NCBI RefSeq assembly: GCF_016887565.1
Contig: NZ_CP069396.1
Coordinates: 518,501-582,500, forward strand
Origin: Archangium violaceum
Lineage (GTDB): Bacteria > Myxococcota > Myxococcia > Myxococcales > Myxococcaceae
Direction: 5' to 3'
DNA length: 64,000 nt
Below, piece by piece: positions 9,428-17,350 of this stretch. How positions within the stretch are numbered: position 1 is the first letter of the stretch; every line of letters begins with the position of its first letter. Below the pieces are notes generated by a model, which saw nothing but the letters and a program-made list of their open reading frames with translations, was not told where the DNA came from and ran no database searches. Made by a program: the position numbers and the translations under genes.

Positions 9428-9522
9428 CAACAGCCTCCACTGCGAGTTGACGGCAGGAGCGCGCATGTCGACCCGTGCCCGTCCCATCGCGAGCTTTTCG
9501 TATGGCTTCGGGTTTCTTGGAT

Positions 9523-9556
9523 TCGAGAACCGGCCCCCACTGCATCCGGTTCTCGA
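9523..9556. repeat. Perfect 11-bp inverted repeat in the receptor-operon leader
   Basis: TCGAGAACCGG (9523-9533) and CCGGTTCTCGA (9546-9556) are perfect reverse complements with a 12-base spacer. If transcription starts near 9587, the repeat forms a stable hairpin about 30-65 bases into the leader; alternatively it is a protein operator. Confidence 0.6.
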
Positions 9557-9593
9557 GCCCACGCCCCCAGGATTCTGAGAGCGCGTTGATGAA

Positions 9594-9622
9594 TTGATAC
9601 AAGACGGTCATCGCCCTGTAAA
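9594..9622 (-). promoter_or_regulatory. Candidate sigma-70-type promoter of the lipoprotein/receptor operon
   Basis: On the minus strand TTTACA, a 17-base spacer and TATCAA form a reasonable -35/-10 pair in an otherwise GC-rich stretch. It would give a leader of about 160 bases before the lipoprotein start and place the inverted repeat inside that leader. Confidence 0.4.
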
Positions 9623-9925
9623 GTCGGGTGCCCGACGGACCCGGGGAGGTTGGGAATATCCACCCCCTTGACGGCAGCAGTCGGGACACCGGGTGAAGAA
9701 GTACCCCGTGCCTTCTTCCCTCTGGGGACGGGGGGTGGTTCCCTACGTGGAGTGAGGGGGAGGAAGCTCCGCGGCCCTCTGGCTCCGCGCATAAGCGGCG
9801 GGAATGGTGGGGGCCCGGACCTTCAGGGAAACGGGGGTCCCCACTCCGCCGGGACACGCGCCCGGGCGATCTGGCATAGGGAGCGCGCCCGTTTCCAGGG
9901 CATCCCTACCCCCAGGAGTAGCACC

Positions 9926-10540
9926 ATGAAGCTCTATGAGCACCCGATGTCCAGCGCGGCCTTCAAGGTCCGCGCCCTCGTGTACGAGCTGGGCCTGCCC
10001 GTCACGTTCGTCACCGTCGACATGATGAAGGGCGAGCACAAGGCGCCCGACTTCCTCGCCAGGAACCCCAACGGCAAGGTCCCCACCCTCGAGGACGACG
10101 GCTTCTGTCTCTGGGAGTCCAACGCCATCCTCTGTTACCTGGCCGCCAAGAAGCCCGAGAGCGGGCTGCTGCCCACCGACGCGCGCGGCGTGGCCCAGGT
10201 CCAGCAGTGGCTGCAGTGGCACGCCACCACCTTCGCCCCCTCCACCGGCGAGGTGATGGGTGAGACCCTCTACGCGAAGTTCATGGGTCGCGCGAAGGAC
10301 GAGGCGAAGTACGCCGCCGGCATGGAGAAGGTCCGCCGCGACCTCGGCGTGCTGGAGAAGACGCTCGCCGGCAGGGAGTACCTCTGCGGCAAGCTCACCA
10401 TCGCCGACTTCTCCCTCGTCTCCGCCCTGCTGCTGCGCACCCCCATGGGTGTCGACCTCGAGCCCTTCCCCCACGTGAAGGCCTGGGTCGCGCGCATGGA
10501 GGCTCGCGAGAGCGTCCGCAAGTCCCTGCCTCCTCTCTAG
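9926..10540 (+). CDS. Glutathione S-transferase family protein
   Basis: A 204-residue cytoplasmic protein of normal length for the family. The N-terminal thioredoxin-like half has HPMSSAAFKVR (candidate catalytic Ser 9/10), the cis-Pro turn NPNGKVPTL near 48-56 and ESNAI near 65-69, which binds the gamma-glutamyl part of glutathione. The C-terminal helical half carries KLTIADFSL, the N-capping box of the fold. AGGAG seven bases before the ATG fixes the start. It presumably conjugates glutathione or a related thiol to electrophiles; the substrate is unknown. It is convergent with the charged coiled-coil gene, with a palindromic repeat between the two stops. Confidence 0.88.
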   Translation: MKLYEHPMSSAAFKVRALVYELGLPVTFVTVDMMKGEHKAPDFLARNPNGKVPTLEDDGFCLWESNAILCYLAAKKPESGLLPTDARGVAQVQQWLQWHATTFAPSTGEVMGETLYAKFMGRAKDEAKYAAGMEKVRRDLGVLEKTLAGREYLCGKLTIADFSLVSALLLRTPMGVDLEPFPHVKAWVARMEARESVRKSLPPL

Positions 10541-10572
10541 CGAGCGGCGGGACCCGGGGTGGGGCGCGGAAG

Positions 10573-10606
10573 ACCCTCACCCCGGCCCTCTCCCAGGGGG
10601 AGAGGG
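10573..10606 (-). repeat. REP-like palindromic element, copy 1 (reverse orientation)
   Basis: ACCCTCACCCC head followed by the GGCCCTCTCCC/GGGAGAGGG palindrome. It lies between convergent genes and may act as a bidirectional transcript end. Seven further copies occur in the window, all in the opposite orientation. Confidence 0.75.
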
Positions 10607-10613
10607 GGTTCTT

Positions 10614-11234
10614 CTAGTAGCGGCGCTGGCGCCGGTCCTCGCGCAGCTCCTGCTTGTCCTCGCGCAGCTCCTGCTTGTTCTGCCTCATCTCCTGCCGGCC
10701 CAGGTCGATGAGCTGCGTGATGAGCGTGCGCGTGCGGTTCAGGTCCGACGGCCTCCGGCTGCCCACCAGCGTGGACAGCTCCCGGGCGATGCTCATGCGC
10801 GCCGACAGCGAGGCCTTCTCCACGCGCACGTCCCGGATGTCGTCCCGCCGATCGCGGCGGTCATCCCTGTACTCTCCCCGGCCCTGCCACCGGTCCGAGC
10901 GCGCCTCCCGGCCGTCCCTCCGCACCTCGGCCTTGTCCGCCTCCAGCTCGTTCTGGCTCTCGGCCAGCTCCGCCCTCACCAGCTGGCGCAGCCGGTCTTC
11001 CACATCGCGCATGTCGCCCTCGTCCCGGCGCGCATAGGCCCGGTCGAAGCGCGTCAGCACGTTCTCCAGCTCCGCCACGTCGCGACGGTCGTCCCGCATC
11101 TCGCGCTTGTCCTGGCGCACTTCCCGGCGGTCCTGCGCGCGCTCGTGCTGGTTGTTCCACCCCTGCGCGTACGCGCCTCCGGAGAAGAGGAGGGAGGCGA
11201 CCAGGGCGGAAGACAGGCGGTTCATTCGGTTCAT
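10614..11234 (-). CDS. Exported, extremely charged coiled-coil protein
   Basis: A 206-residue product with a signal peptide (1-23, ending AYAQG). The mature protein is almost entirely Arg/Asp/Glu/Gln heptad-like helix with many DxR/RxD runs, for example REVRQDKREMRDDRRDV and, at the C-terminus, KQELREDKQELREDRRQ. Long stretches have no hydrophobic residues beyond coiled-coil positions. No enzyme motif is seen; a structural or metal/nucleic-acid-sequestering role in the periplasm is possible but cannot be shown. Either ATG (11234 or 11225) would work; AGGGGA upstream slightly favours the first. Confidence 0.65.
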   Translation of the reverse strand: MNRMNRLSSALVASLLFSGGAYAQGWNNQHERAQDRREVRQDKREMRDDRRDVAELENVLTRFDRAYARRDEGDMRDVEDRLRQLVRAELAESQNELEADKAEVRRDGREARSDRWQGRGEYRDDRRDRRDDIRDVRVEKASLSARMSIARELSTLVGSRRPSDLNRTRTLITQLIDLGRQEMRQNKQELREDKQELREDRRQRRY

Positions 11235-11421
11235 GGTGGGTATCCCCTGAAGTTCAAATCACGGTTTCGTGAACGCCGCTTCTGACGGACCCTCGCGGGC
11301 TTTATTTCAATCCCCGCGCCCCCGGTGCTCCCTCACTCCGAGTCACAGGGCGTCACCCGGGGAGCGTCTCGCCCTCTGAGAGGCTGCGCGGGGAGGACTG
11401 CTCGGGTAGCGTGCGGCGTCC

Positions 11422-12708
11422 ATGGCCCCATGCCTCCTCAACATCGACCTGGGCGAGCTGCCCGACGAGGACGAGCGGCTCTACACGTATGCGCAGGTGG
11501 CGAACATCGCCTGTGGCGGGCACGCGGGGGACGAGCGCTCCATGCGTCGGGCGCTCCACGCGTGCGCGCGCCATGGGACGCGGGTCGGAGCGCATCCTTC
11601 CTTCGTGGACCGTGAGCACTTCGGGCGGCGGGAGTTGTCGGTGGCTCCCGAGGTGCTGAGTGCCCAGGTGGCCGCCCAGTGCGCCGAGCTGACGATGCTG
11701 GCCTCCGAGGTGGGCGTGCCCGTGCGCTACGCCAAGCCGCACGGGGCCCTGTACCACGCGGCCAACCGCGAGCCCGCGCTCGCGCGCGCGGTGGTGGACG
11801 GCATCGTCAAGTCCCTGGGCCCGGGGGTCACCTTCATCGGTCCGGGCGCGGGTGCGCTGCGCGAGGCGGCCCGGGCGGTGGGGCTGGCCTACGCGCGCGA
11901 GGGGTTCGCGGACCGGGGGACGCTTCCAGATGGCTCGCTGATTCCACGCGGGCAGCCGGGCGCGGTGCTGAGCGAGCCCTCCCTGGCGCGGGAGAACGCG
12001 CTGCGCCTGGTGCTGGAGGGGACGGTGGACACGCTGTGCGTGCACGGGGACTCGCCGGGCGCGGTGGAGATGGCCCGCGAGGTGCGCGAGGTGCTGGACG
12101 TGCTCTCCCTGCGCACCGAGTCGCTCGGGGAGGCCGCGCTGCGGCTCGTGCTGCCCGCGCGGCTGGAGCGGCGCGCCGTGCTGGAGGCGTTGAAGGCCCA
12201 TCCCCGGGTGGTGGATGTGGTGGTGGGCGAGGCGCACGCCTGCGTGTACTTCGACCCCGCGGCTCCGCCCGAGGATCCGCGGCACGTGCTGGGCCGGCTG
12301 ACCGCGAGTCCGGCGGTGGTGGAGAAGCGGCCGCTCGTCACCGTGCGCGTGCGCTACGACGGACCGGACCTGGAGGCGGTGGCCGAGAACGTGGGCCTGT
12401 CGGTGGACGACGTGGCGCTGCTGCACGCCTCGCGCGAGTACACGGTGCGCAGCGTGGGCTTCCTCCCGGGCTTCGCCTACCTGGGCGAGGTGGATGCGCG
12501 CATCGCCGTGCCCCGGCTCTCCACGCCGAGGACGCGTGTGCCGGCGCTCTCGGTGGGGCTCGCCGGACAGCGCACGGGCATCTACCCGTTCGCCTCGCCG
12601 GGCGGGTGGAACCTCATCGCCACCGCCGTGGACTTCACCGCCTTCCGGCCCGACTCCGGCGCGCTGCTGGGACTCGGTGACCGGGTGCTCTTCGAGCGGG
12701 TGGACTGA
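11422..12708 (+). CDS. 5-oxoprolinase PxpA-PxpB fusion
   Basis: A 428-residue protein that joins two subunits of prokaryotic 5-oxoprolinase, the ATP-dependent enzyme opening 5-oxo-L-proline to glutamate. Residues 1 to about 230 are PxpA (LamB/YcsF): NIDLGE, ANIACGGHAGD at 27-37, GAHPSFVD at 56-63 and KPHGALY at 105-111. Residues about 231-428 are PxpB (KipI-like): GFLPGFAYLG at 346-355, PRTRVPALSVGLAG and SPGGWNLIATA. In most bacteria these are separate genes. An in-frame TAG 18 bases upstream of the ATG limits the start, though no good ribosome site is visible. PxpC follows after one base, so the complete enzyme is encoded by two genes. Confidence 0.9.
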   Translation: MAPCLLNIDLGELPDEDERLYTYAQVANIACGGHAGDERSMRRALHACARHGTRVGAHPSFVDREHFGRRELSVAPEVLSAQVAAQCAELTMLASEVGVPVRYAKPHGALYHAANREPALARAVVDGIVKSLGPGVTFIGPGAGALREAARAVGLAYAREGFADRGTLPDGSLIPRGQPGAVLSEPSLARENALRLVLEGTVDTLCVHGDSPGAVEMAREVREVLDVLSLRTESLGEAALRLVLPARLERRAVLEALKAHPRVVDVVVGEAHACVYFDPAAPPEDPRHVLGRLTASPAVVEKRPLVTVRVRYDGPDLEAVAENVGLSVDDVALLHASREYTVRSVGFLPGFAYLGEVDARIAVPRLSTPRTRVPALSVGLAGQRTGIYPFASPGGWNLIATAVDFTAFRPDSGALLGLGDRVLFERVD

Positions 12709-12709
12709 C

Positions 12710-13567
12710 ATGGACGCAACGTGGGAGGTGCTCGACGTCGGCGGGGCGGTGCTGGTGCAGGACGGGGGACGCGCGGGCAGCATGCACCAGGGGGTGCCAC
12801 CCGGCGGCGCGCTGGTGCCCGAGTGGCTGGCCGCGGCCAATCGCGCGGTGGGCAACGTGTGGAGCGCGGCGGCGCTGGAGTGTTACGGGCGGCTGGAGCT
12901 GCGGCTGCACGGGCGGAGCGCGTGGGTGTCGGTGGACGGCCGGGCCTTCCAGGTGGAGGACGGCGGGCGCGTCTCGGTGCCGGCGCCCGATGGGGCGGTG
13001 GTGCGCTACGTGGCCGTGGAGGGCGGGCTCGCCGTGCCCGAGGTGCTCGGCGGGCGGGGCACGCTGCCGGTGGCGCGGTTCGGCGGTCTCGAGGGCCGCT
13101 TGCTCAAGCGCGGGGACGTGCTGCCGCTCGGGCCTGGAGGTGGCGCCCGGGTGGAGACGACGGGCACGGCGCCGTCGCTGGAGTCCGAGGTGCGCGTGGT
13201 GCTCGGGCCGGACCTGGGCTTCTTCGGCGCGGGCGCGGCGGAGGTGCTGCTGGATGGCACCTTCACCGTGTCGGACTCGAGCGACCGTGTGGGCATGCGG
13301 CTGCACGGGCCGAGGTTGCCGCAGGCCGACGCGGGCTCGGGACTGTCCGGACCGATGGTGCGCGGCGCCATCCAGGTGCCATCCTCGGGAGAGGCCATCG
13401 TGCTCGGGCCGGACCATCCCACCATGGGCGGCTACCCGGTGCTCGCGGTGGTCATCCGCGCGGACTGGGGCAGTCTGGCCGCTCGCAGGCCGGGAGCGCC
13501 GGTGAGGTTCCGCGCGGTGGACCTGGACGAGGCGCGCGACCTCTGGAGCCGGCTCGCTCCCGCGTAG
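12710..13567 (+). CDS. pxpC: 5-oxoprolinase subunit C (PxpC, KipA-like)
   Basis: A 285-residue protein of the KipA/carboxyltransferase-domain 2 family: VQDGGRAGSMHQGVPPGG near residues 16-33, AALECYGRLELRL near 55, and the C-terminal DHPTMGGYPVLAVVI. It forms the ATP-dependent oxoprolinase with the fused PxpA-PxpB encoded one base upstream; the TGAC-ATG junction implies translational coupling. The enzyme acts in the cytoplasm, detoxifying 5-oxoproline. The gene ends six bases before the stop of a convergent lipoprotein gene. It is slightly short for the family (typically about 300 residues) but all recognisable blocks are present. Confidence 0.88.
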   Translation: MDATWEVLDVGGAVLVQDGGRAGSMHQGVPPGGALVPEWLAAANRAVGNVWSAAALECYGRLELRLHGRSAWVSVDGRAFQVEDGGRVSVPAPDGAVVRYVAVEGGLAVPEVLGGRGTLPVARFGGLEGRLLKRGDVLPLGPGGGARVETTGTAPSLESEVRVVLGPDLGFFGAGAAEVLLDGTFTVSDSSDRVGMRLHGPRLPQADAGSGLSGPMVRGAIQVPSSGEAIVLGPDHPTMGGYPVLAVVIRADWGSLAARRPGAPVRFRAVDLDEARDLWSRLAPA

Positions 13568-13572
13568 GGAGC

Positions 13573-14001
13573 CTACGGCCGCGGCTGCTGAGACGTGCCG
13601 TCCTCCCCGCTCTCGGGATTGTCATTGATGGGCTGCGGGGACTGGGAGCCCGGGTTGTTCGGCTCCTCGCCGGTCTCGTTGCTCAGGTCGCGCTCCTCGC
13701 CCAGGGGGCCCGGCTCGAGACCCGGGTTGCCCGCGGGGGCATGGGTGTCCCCCTGGTGCACGCCCGGCTCCCGCTCGCGCGTGCCCTCGTCGGGCAGCGG
13801 GTTCACGTCCTGGCCGCGCTCCGGGTTGTCGTAGCCCGAGCCGCCGGTGTCGGTGTCGGTACTCGGAGGCGGTGGGGGGGTCTGATTCGGGGCGGTGGTG
13901 GTGTCCGTGCCGGTGGTGGCGCCCTGGTCCGTCTTGCAGGCGGTACCGAAGGCCACCGCGCCCGCGAGGAGCCCCGTCAGCAGAAGCTTCGTCTTCGTCA
14001 T
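13573..14001 (-). CDS. Small lipoprotein with low-complexity acidic body
   Basis: A 142-residue product. A lipoprotein signal ends in FGTAC (Cys about 22). The remainder is low complexity, rich in Thr, Asp, Pro, Gly and Asn (a PPPPPSTDTDTGG tract, then repeated NPE/EPG motifs), so it is expected to be a disordered, surface-anchored tail. AAGGGG upstream of the ATG at 14001 supports the start. No family is recognised. Confidence 0.6.
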   Translation of the reverse strand: MTKTKLLLTGLLAGAVAFGTACKTDQGATTGTDTTTAPNQTPPPPPSTDTDTGGSGYDNPERGQDVNPLPDEGTREREPGVHQGDTHAPAGNPGLEPGPLGEERDLSNETGEEPNNPGSQSPQPINDNPESGEDGTSQQPRP

Positions 14002-14149
14002 GGCGTCTTCCCCTTGTCTCGTGTGTGCCGCTGTGGCCGGAAGCTGAGGCGTGTCCCCGTTGCGTGCAGCGGCGGCTCGCCGGGCAGGTCGCTCGGCGGC
14101 ATGGCGACTTGCCTGCCCTCCGGCCGTCCGGGCGTTACAGTGGCGCCCC

Positions 14150-14692
14150 ATGACACCCGATTTCCGCCTGGTCCCCGCCCTGCCCGAGCACGTGGACGTG
14201 TGGATGGCCATGCGAGATGAGCCCGTCTCGCGTGCCCTGATGCCGCTGGAGCCCGCCACGCGCGAGTCGCTGCTCGAGCGCCTCCGCTCGTCGACCAGCG
14301 ACCTGTCCGACCCGAAGGCCACGAGCTTCCGGTGGATGGTGGAGCTCGACGGACGCATCATCGGCACGGTGGCCGCGCGGGAGCTGTCGCGCTTCCAGGG
14401 GCGGGTGGAGATCGGCTACATGCTCTCGAGCGCGTACCACGGCCGGGGCATCGGCACGCGGGCGGTGGCCAGGGTGCTGGAGCGCCTCTTCGAGTGGCCC
14501 TTCCTCCACCGCGTCTGGCTCACCACGGCGGCGGACAACCTCGCCTCGCAGGGCGTGGCGCGGAAGCTGGGTTTCAAACTGGAGGGCGTGATGCGCGAGC
14601 ACTACCTCATTGACGGCAAGCGCAAGGACCAGCAGGTGTGGGGATTGCTGCGTTCGGAGTGGGAACAGGCCTCGAGCAGGAGGGTGATGTGA
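14150..14692 (+). CDS. GNAT N-acetyltransferase, RimJ/RimL type
   Basis: A 180-residue GCN5-related acetyltransferase. The acetyl-CoA loop is visible as [22 protein letters not shown] (from about residue 88), followed by [17 protein letters not shown], the RimJ/RimL-style end of the fold. The natural acceptor could be a ribosomal protein N-terminus, an amino acid or a small molecule. The stop codon overlaps the GTG start of the ROK kinase by four bases, so the two are translationally coupled. No Shine-Dalgarno sequence is seen before the ATG. Confidence 0.8.
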   Translation: MTPDFRLVPALPEHVDVWMAMRDEPVSRALMPLEPATRESLLERLRSSTSDLSDPKATSFRWMVELDGRIIGTVAARELSRFQGRVEIGYMLSSAYHGRGIGTRAVARVLERLFEWPFLHRVWLTTAADNLASQGVARKLGFKLEGVMREHYLIDGKRKDQQVWGLLRSEWEQASSRRVM

Positions 14693-15582
14693 CGGCACTG
14701 TGGGGTGGCATCGAAGCGGGAGGGACGAAGTTCGTGTGCGCGGTGGGGACGGGACCGGACGACATCCGGGCCGAGGTGCGCATCCCCACCACGACGCCCG
14801 AGGCGACGGTCGGTCAGGCCCTGGCGTTCTTCCAGGCGCAGACGCGCGAGCGGGGCCCCCTGGCCGCCATCGGCATCGCGTCCTTCGGTCCGGTGGACCT
14901 CCACCCGGACTCACCGACGTACGGCTTCATCACCTCCACGCCCAAGCCGGGCTGGAGGAACGCGGACGTGGCCGGACCGTTCCGGCGCGCCCTGAACGTC
15001 CCGGTCGGCTTCGACACCGACGTGAATGGCGCGGCGCTCGGAGAGAACCGCTGGGGCGCGGCCCGGGGGCTCGACACGTTCGTCTACCTGACGATCGGCA
15101 CCGGCATCGGCGGGGGCGGGCTGATCAACGGCCGGTTGATGCGCGGCCTCCTCCATCCGGAGATGGGCCACTTCCGCCTGCCTCACGACCTCCAGGCGGA
15201 TCCCTTCCCCGGGGGCTGTCCCTTCCACGGCGACTGCTTCGAGGGGCTGGCGTCCGGCCCGGCCCTGGAGAAGCGCTGGGGCCAGCGCGCGGAGACCCTG
15301 CCGGCCGAGCATCCCGCCTGGGCGCTCGAGGCGCACTACATCGCGCTCGCCCTGATGAACTACATCTGCACGCTCTCGCCCCAGCGCCTCATCGTCGGCG
15401 GAGGGGTGATGGCGCAGCGGCACCTCTTCCCACTGGTGCGCTCCGAGGTGGTGCGACTGCTCAACGGCTACATCCAGTCGCCCGCCATCCTCGAGCACAT
15501 CGACGCGTACATCGTCCCGCCCGGCTTGGGAGATCGCGCCGGGGTGCTGGGCGCCCTCGCCCTGGCCCGCGAGGCCAGGTAG
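14689..15582 (+). CDS. ROK-family sugar kinase, probably fructokinase
   Basis: A 297-residue kinase. It begins [11 protein letters not shown], the ATP phosphate-binding loop of ROK kinases, and has the ROK signature region [18 protein letters not shown] with HPEMGHF and a zinc-type cluster [10 protein letters not shown]. This layout is closest to bacterial fructokinases rather than glucokinases. The GTG start (AGGAGG nearby) overlaps the GNAT stop as GTGA. Convergent with it, 22 bp away, is an orphan sugar-binding lipoprotein gene, suggesting but not proving a common sugar theme. The catalytic base is probably the Asp in [13 protein letters not shown]. Confidence 0.85.
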   Translation: MTALWGGIEAGGTKFVCAVGTGPDDIRAEVRIPTTTPEATVGQALAFFQAQTRERGPLAAIGIASFGPVDLHPDSPTYGFITSTPKPGWRNADVAGPFRRALNVPVGFDTDVNGAALGENRWGAARGLDTFVYLTIGTGIGGGGLINGRLMRGLLHPEMGHFRLPHDLQADPFPGGCPFHGDCFEGLASGPALEKRWGQRAETLPAEHPAWALEAHYIALALMNYICTLSPQRLIVGGGVMAQRHLFPLVRSEVVRLLNGYIQSPAILEHIDAYIVPPGLGDRAGVLGALALAREAR

Positions 15583-15604
15583 GAGGGCGCGCCAGCGGTG
15601 GACC

Positions 15605-16726
15605 TCAGGGCGTGAGCTGCGCCGAGGCGCAAGCGCTCGCGTAGGAGCCCTCGCAGATCTGCGCGGTCGTCCAGAACCCGTCGGCGACGACGGTGCTCTT
15701 CACGTTGTCCTTCGTGACGACCTGCGCGGGCAGGAGGATGGAGGGCACGTCCTTGGCGCCGTTGTTCACCTTGCCGTTCACCCGGCCGGGGGGCAGGGGG
15801 TTGCCGCGCGCCAGCGCCACGGCGACCTCGGCGGCGATCTCCCCCTCCGCCTTGATGGCCTTGTAGACGGTCATGAACTGCTCACCCGAGAGGATGCGCT
15901 GGATGGCGGCCAGCTCGGCGTCCTGCCCGGTGACGGGCGGGAGCGGCGACACACCGGCCGCCTTCATCGCGGCGATGGCACCACCGGCCGTGCCGTCGTT
16001 GGCCGCGTACACGCCGACGATCTTGTCCTTGCCGAGCGAGGTGATGGCCTGCTCCATCTGCTGCTGGGCCTTGTCCGGGCTCCAGTCCGGGGTGTCGTAC
16101 TCGGCACCCACCTGCAGGCCGCTGCCGTCGAGCACCGAGTGCGCGCCCGCCTTGAAGAGCTTGGCGTTGTTGTCGGTGGGCGAGCCGTTGATGATGACGA
16201 TGGAGCCGCTGCCCTTGCCATCCGCCTTGAGCTTGTCGAGCAGCGCCTGGGCCTGGAGCTTGCCCACCTTCTCGTTGTCGAAGGAGATGTAGTAGTCCAC
16301 GTCCGCGTTGAGGATGAGGCGCTCGTAGCTGAGGACGGGCACCTTGGACTGCCGGGCGCGCGTCACGATGGCGGCGGCCGAGGCCGAGTCCACGGGGTCC
16401 AACACCAGCACCTTGGCCCCGTTGGTCAGCGCCGCCTCGGCCTGGTTCTGCTGCTTGGAGGCGTCCTGGTCCGCGTTGCTGTAGAGAATCTCACAGTTCG
16501 CGCACAGCTCCTTCACCTTGCGCTCGAAGTGCGGACGGTCATGGGTCTCGTAGCGGGCGGTCTTCGACTCCGGCAGCAGCAGGGCGATCTTCACGCCCGA
16601 GGCGGCTCCACCCGCCGGGGGGGCCTCGGGGCCCTTGGCCTCCGTGCTGTCACGCTTGCAGGCCGGCGCGAGGAACATCAGCGCGGCGAGCACACCCACG
16701 GTGCGAATCCGAGACGTCGAACGCAT
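15605..16726 (-). CDS. Sugar ABC-transporter substrate-binding lipoprotein (xylose-binding type)
   Basis: A 373-residue periplasmic-binding-protein-type lipoprotein (LMFLAPAC lipobox, Cys 23). Residues from about 48 on follow the type I sugar-binding fold: VKIALLLPESKTARYE, NADQDASKQQNQAEAAL, KVLVLDPVDSASAAAIV, VPVLSYERLI and the hinge region GVYAANDGTAGGAIAAMKAAG, closest to xylose-binding proteins. The ATG at 16726 has AAGGA nine bases upstream; a GTG two codons earlier is too close to it. No permease or ATPase gene is adjacent, so it either uses a distant transporter or serves as a sensor. Confidence 0.85.
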   Translation of the reverse strand: MRSTSRIRTVGVLAALMFLAPACKRDSTEAKGPEAPPAGGAASGVKIALLLPESKTARYETHDRPHFERKVKELCANCEILYSNADQDASKQQNQAEAALTNGAKVLVLDPVDSASAAAIVTRARQSKVPVLSYERLILNADVDYYISFDNEKVGKLQAQALLDKLKADGKGSGSIVIINGSPTDNNAKLFKAGAHSVLDGSGLQVGAEYDTPDWSPDKAQQQMEQAITSLGKDKIVGVYAANDGTAGGAIAAMKAAGVSPLPPVTGQDAELAAIQRILSGEQFMTVYKAIKAEGEIAAEVAVALARGNPLPPGRVNGKVNNGAKDVPSILLPAQVVTKDNVKSTVVADGFWTTAQICEGSYASACASAQLTP

Positions 16727-16834
16727 GACCACCCGTCCTTCTCCAATGAGACGGTCCCTTCATGAGACCGGGGTGCATCCTGTGTTTCTCCCGGGGGCCG
16801 CCACAAGTTTCTCTTCTTCCGGAGTGGACACTCC

Positions 16835-17350
16835 TCACTTCGCCGAGGTGAACACGGCTCCCATGGCGGCGCCGACCAGTCCCTGGAAGGGCCCGAGGAA
16901 GAGGCTGCTCTTGGTCAGGTAGCCGATGATGCTCTCGGAGCCCTGCAGCTGCCTGAGCAGGGGCATGGCGAACAGGACGACGTTCACCACGAAGAGGTAG
17001 GAGACGGAGAGCCAGAAGGCCAGACGGAAGTAGTAACGCTCGACGGTCTGCTCCTGGGAATGGGGCTTGCGTGCCTCCTTGGCCACGACGCCGGTCACCA
17101 GGAGCAGGGTCGGCATCAAGGTGGGCAGGAACCAGCCCCATACCTCGTTCGGGCTCTGCCCATGACCTTCGTAGAAGCTCGTGAGCGTCTGGATGATCAG
17201 CACGAGGAAGGCGGGGGCCGCGCCCATGTACCAGACGAGGAGCAGGCGGCGTTGGCAGCGGGTGAGGCTCATCCTGCGTCCGGAGCGCCGCTGCTCGGGG
17301 AGAGAGGGGAAGGGGGTACTGCCGTGGGTGGTCGAGGCGGTGCTGCTCAT
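16835..17350 (-). CDS. Four-helix inner-membrane protein, function unknown
   Basis: A 171-residue protein with a basic, serine-rich N-terminus and four hydrophobic segments (about 34-59, 73-90, 108-128 and 146-165). The last is Gly-rich (GLVGAAMGAVF). No family is recognised. Its ATG overlaps the stop of the upstream lipoprotein gene as ATGA, so the two genes are coupled and probably act together at the cell envelope. The sugar-binding lipoprotein gene follows 108 bp later on the same strand. Confidence 0.65.
   Translation of the reverse strand: MSSTASTTHGSTPFPSLPEQRRSGRRMSLTRCQRRLLLVWYMGAAPAFLVLIIQTLTSFYEGHGQSPNEVWGWFLPTLMPTLLLVTGVVAKEARKPHSQEQTVERYYFRLAFWLSVSYLFVVNVVLFAMPLLRQLQGSESIIGYLTKSSLFLGPFQGLVGAAMGAVFTSAK

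Larger units (their letters stand above)
9428..9925. other. 498-bp intergenic control region
   Basis: This gap separates the divergent lipoprotein/receptor operon and the glutathione S-transferase gene. It holds the promoter candidate at 9594-9622 and the inverted repeat at 9523-9556 described separately. The part nearest the transferase is GC-rich with no recognisable promoter; AGGAG at 9915-9919 is its ribosome-binding site. Confidence 0.6.
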
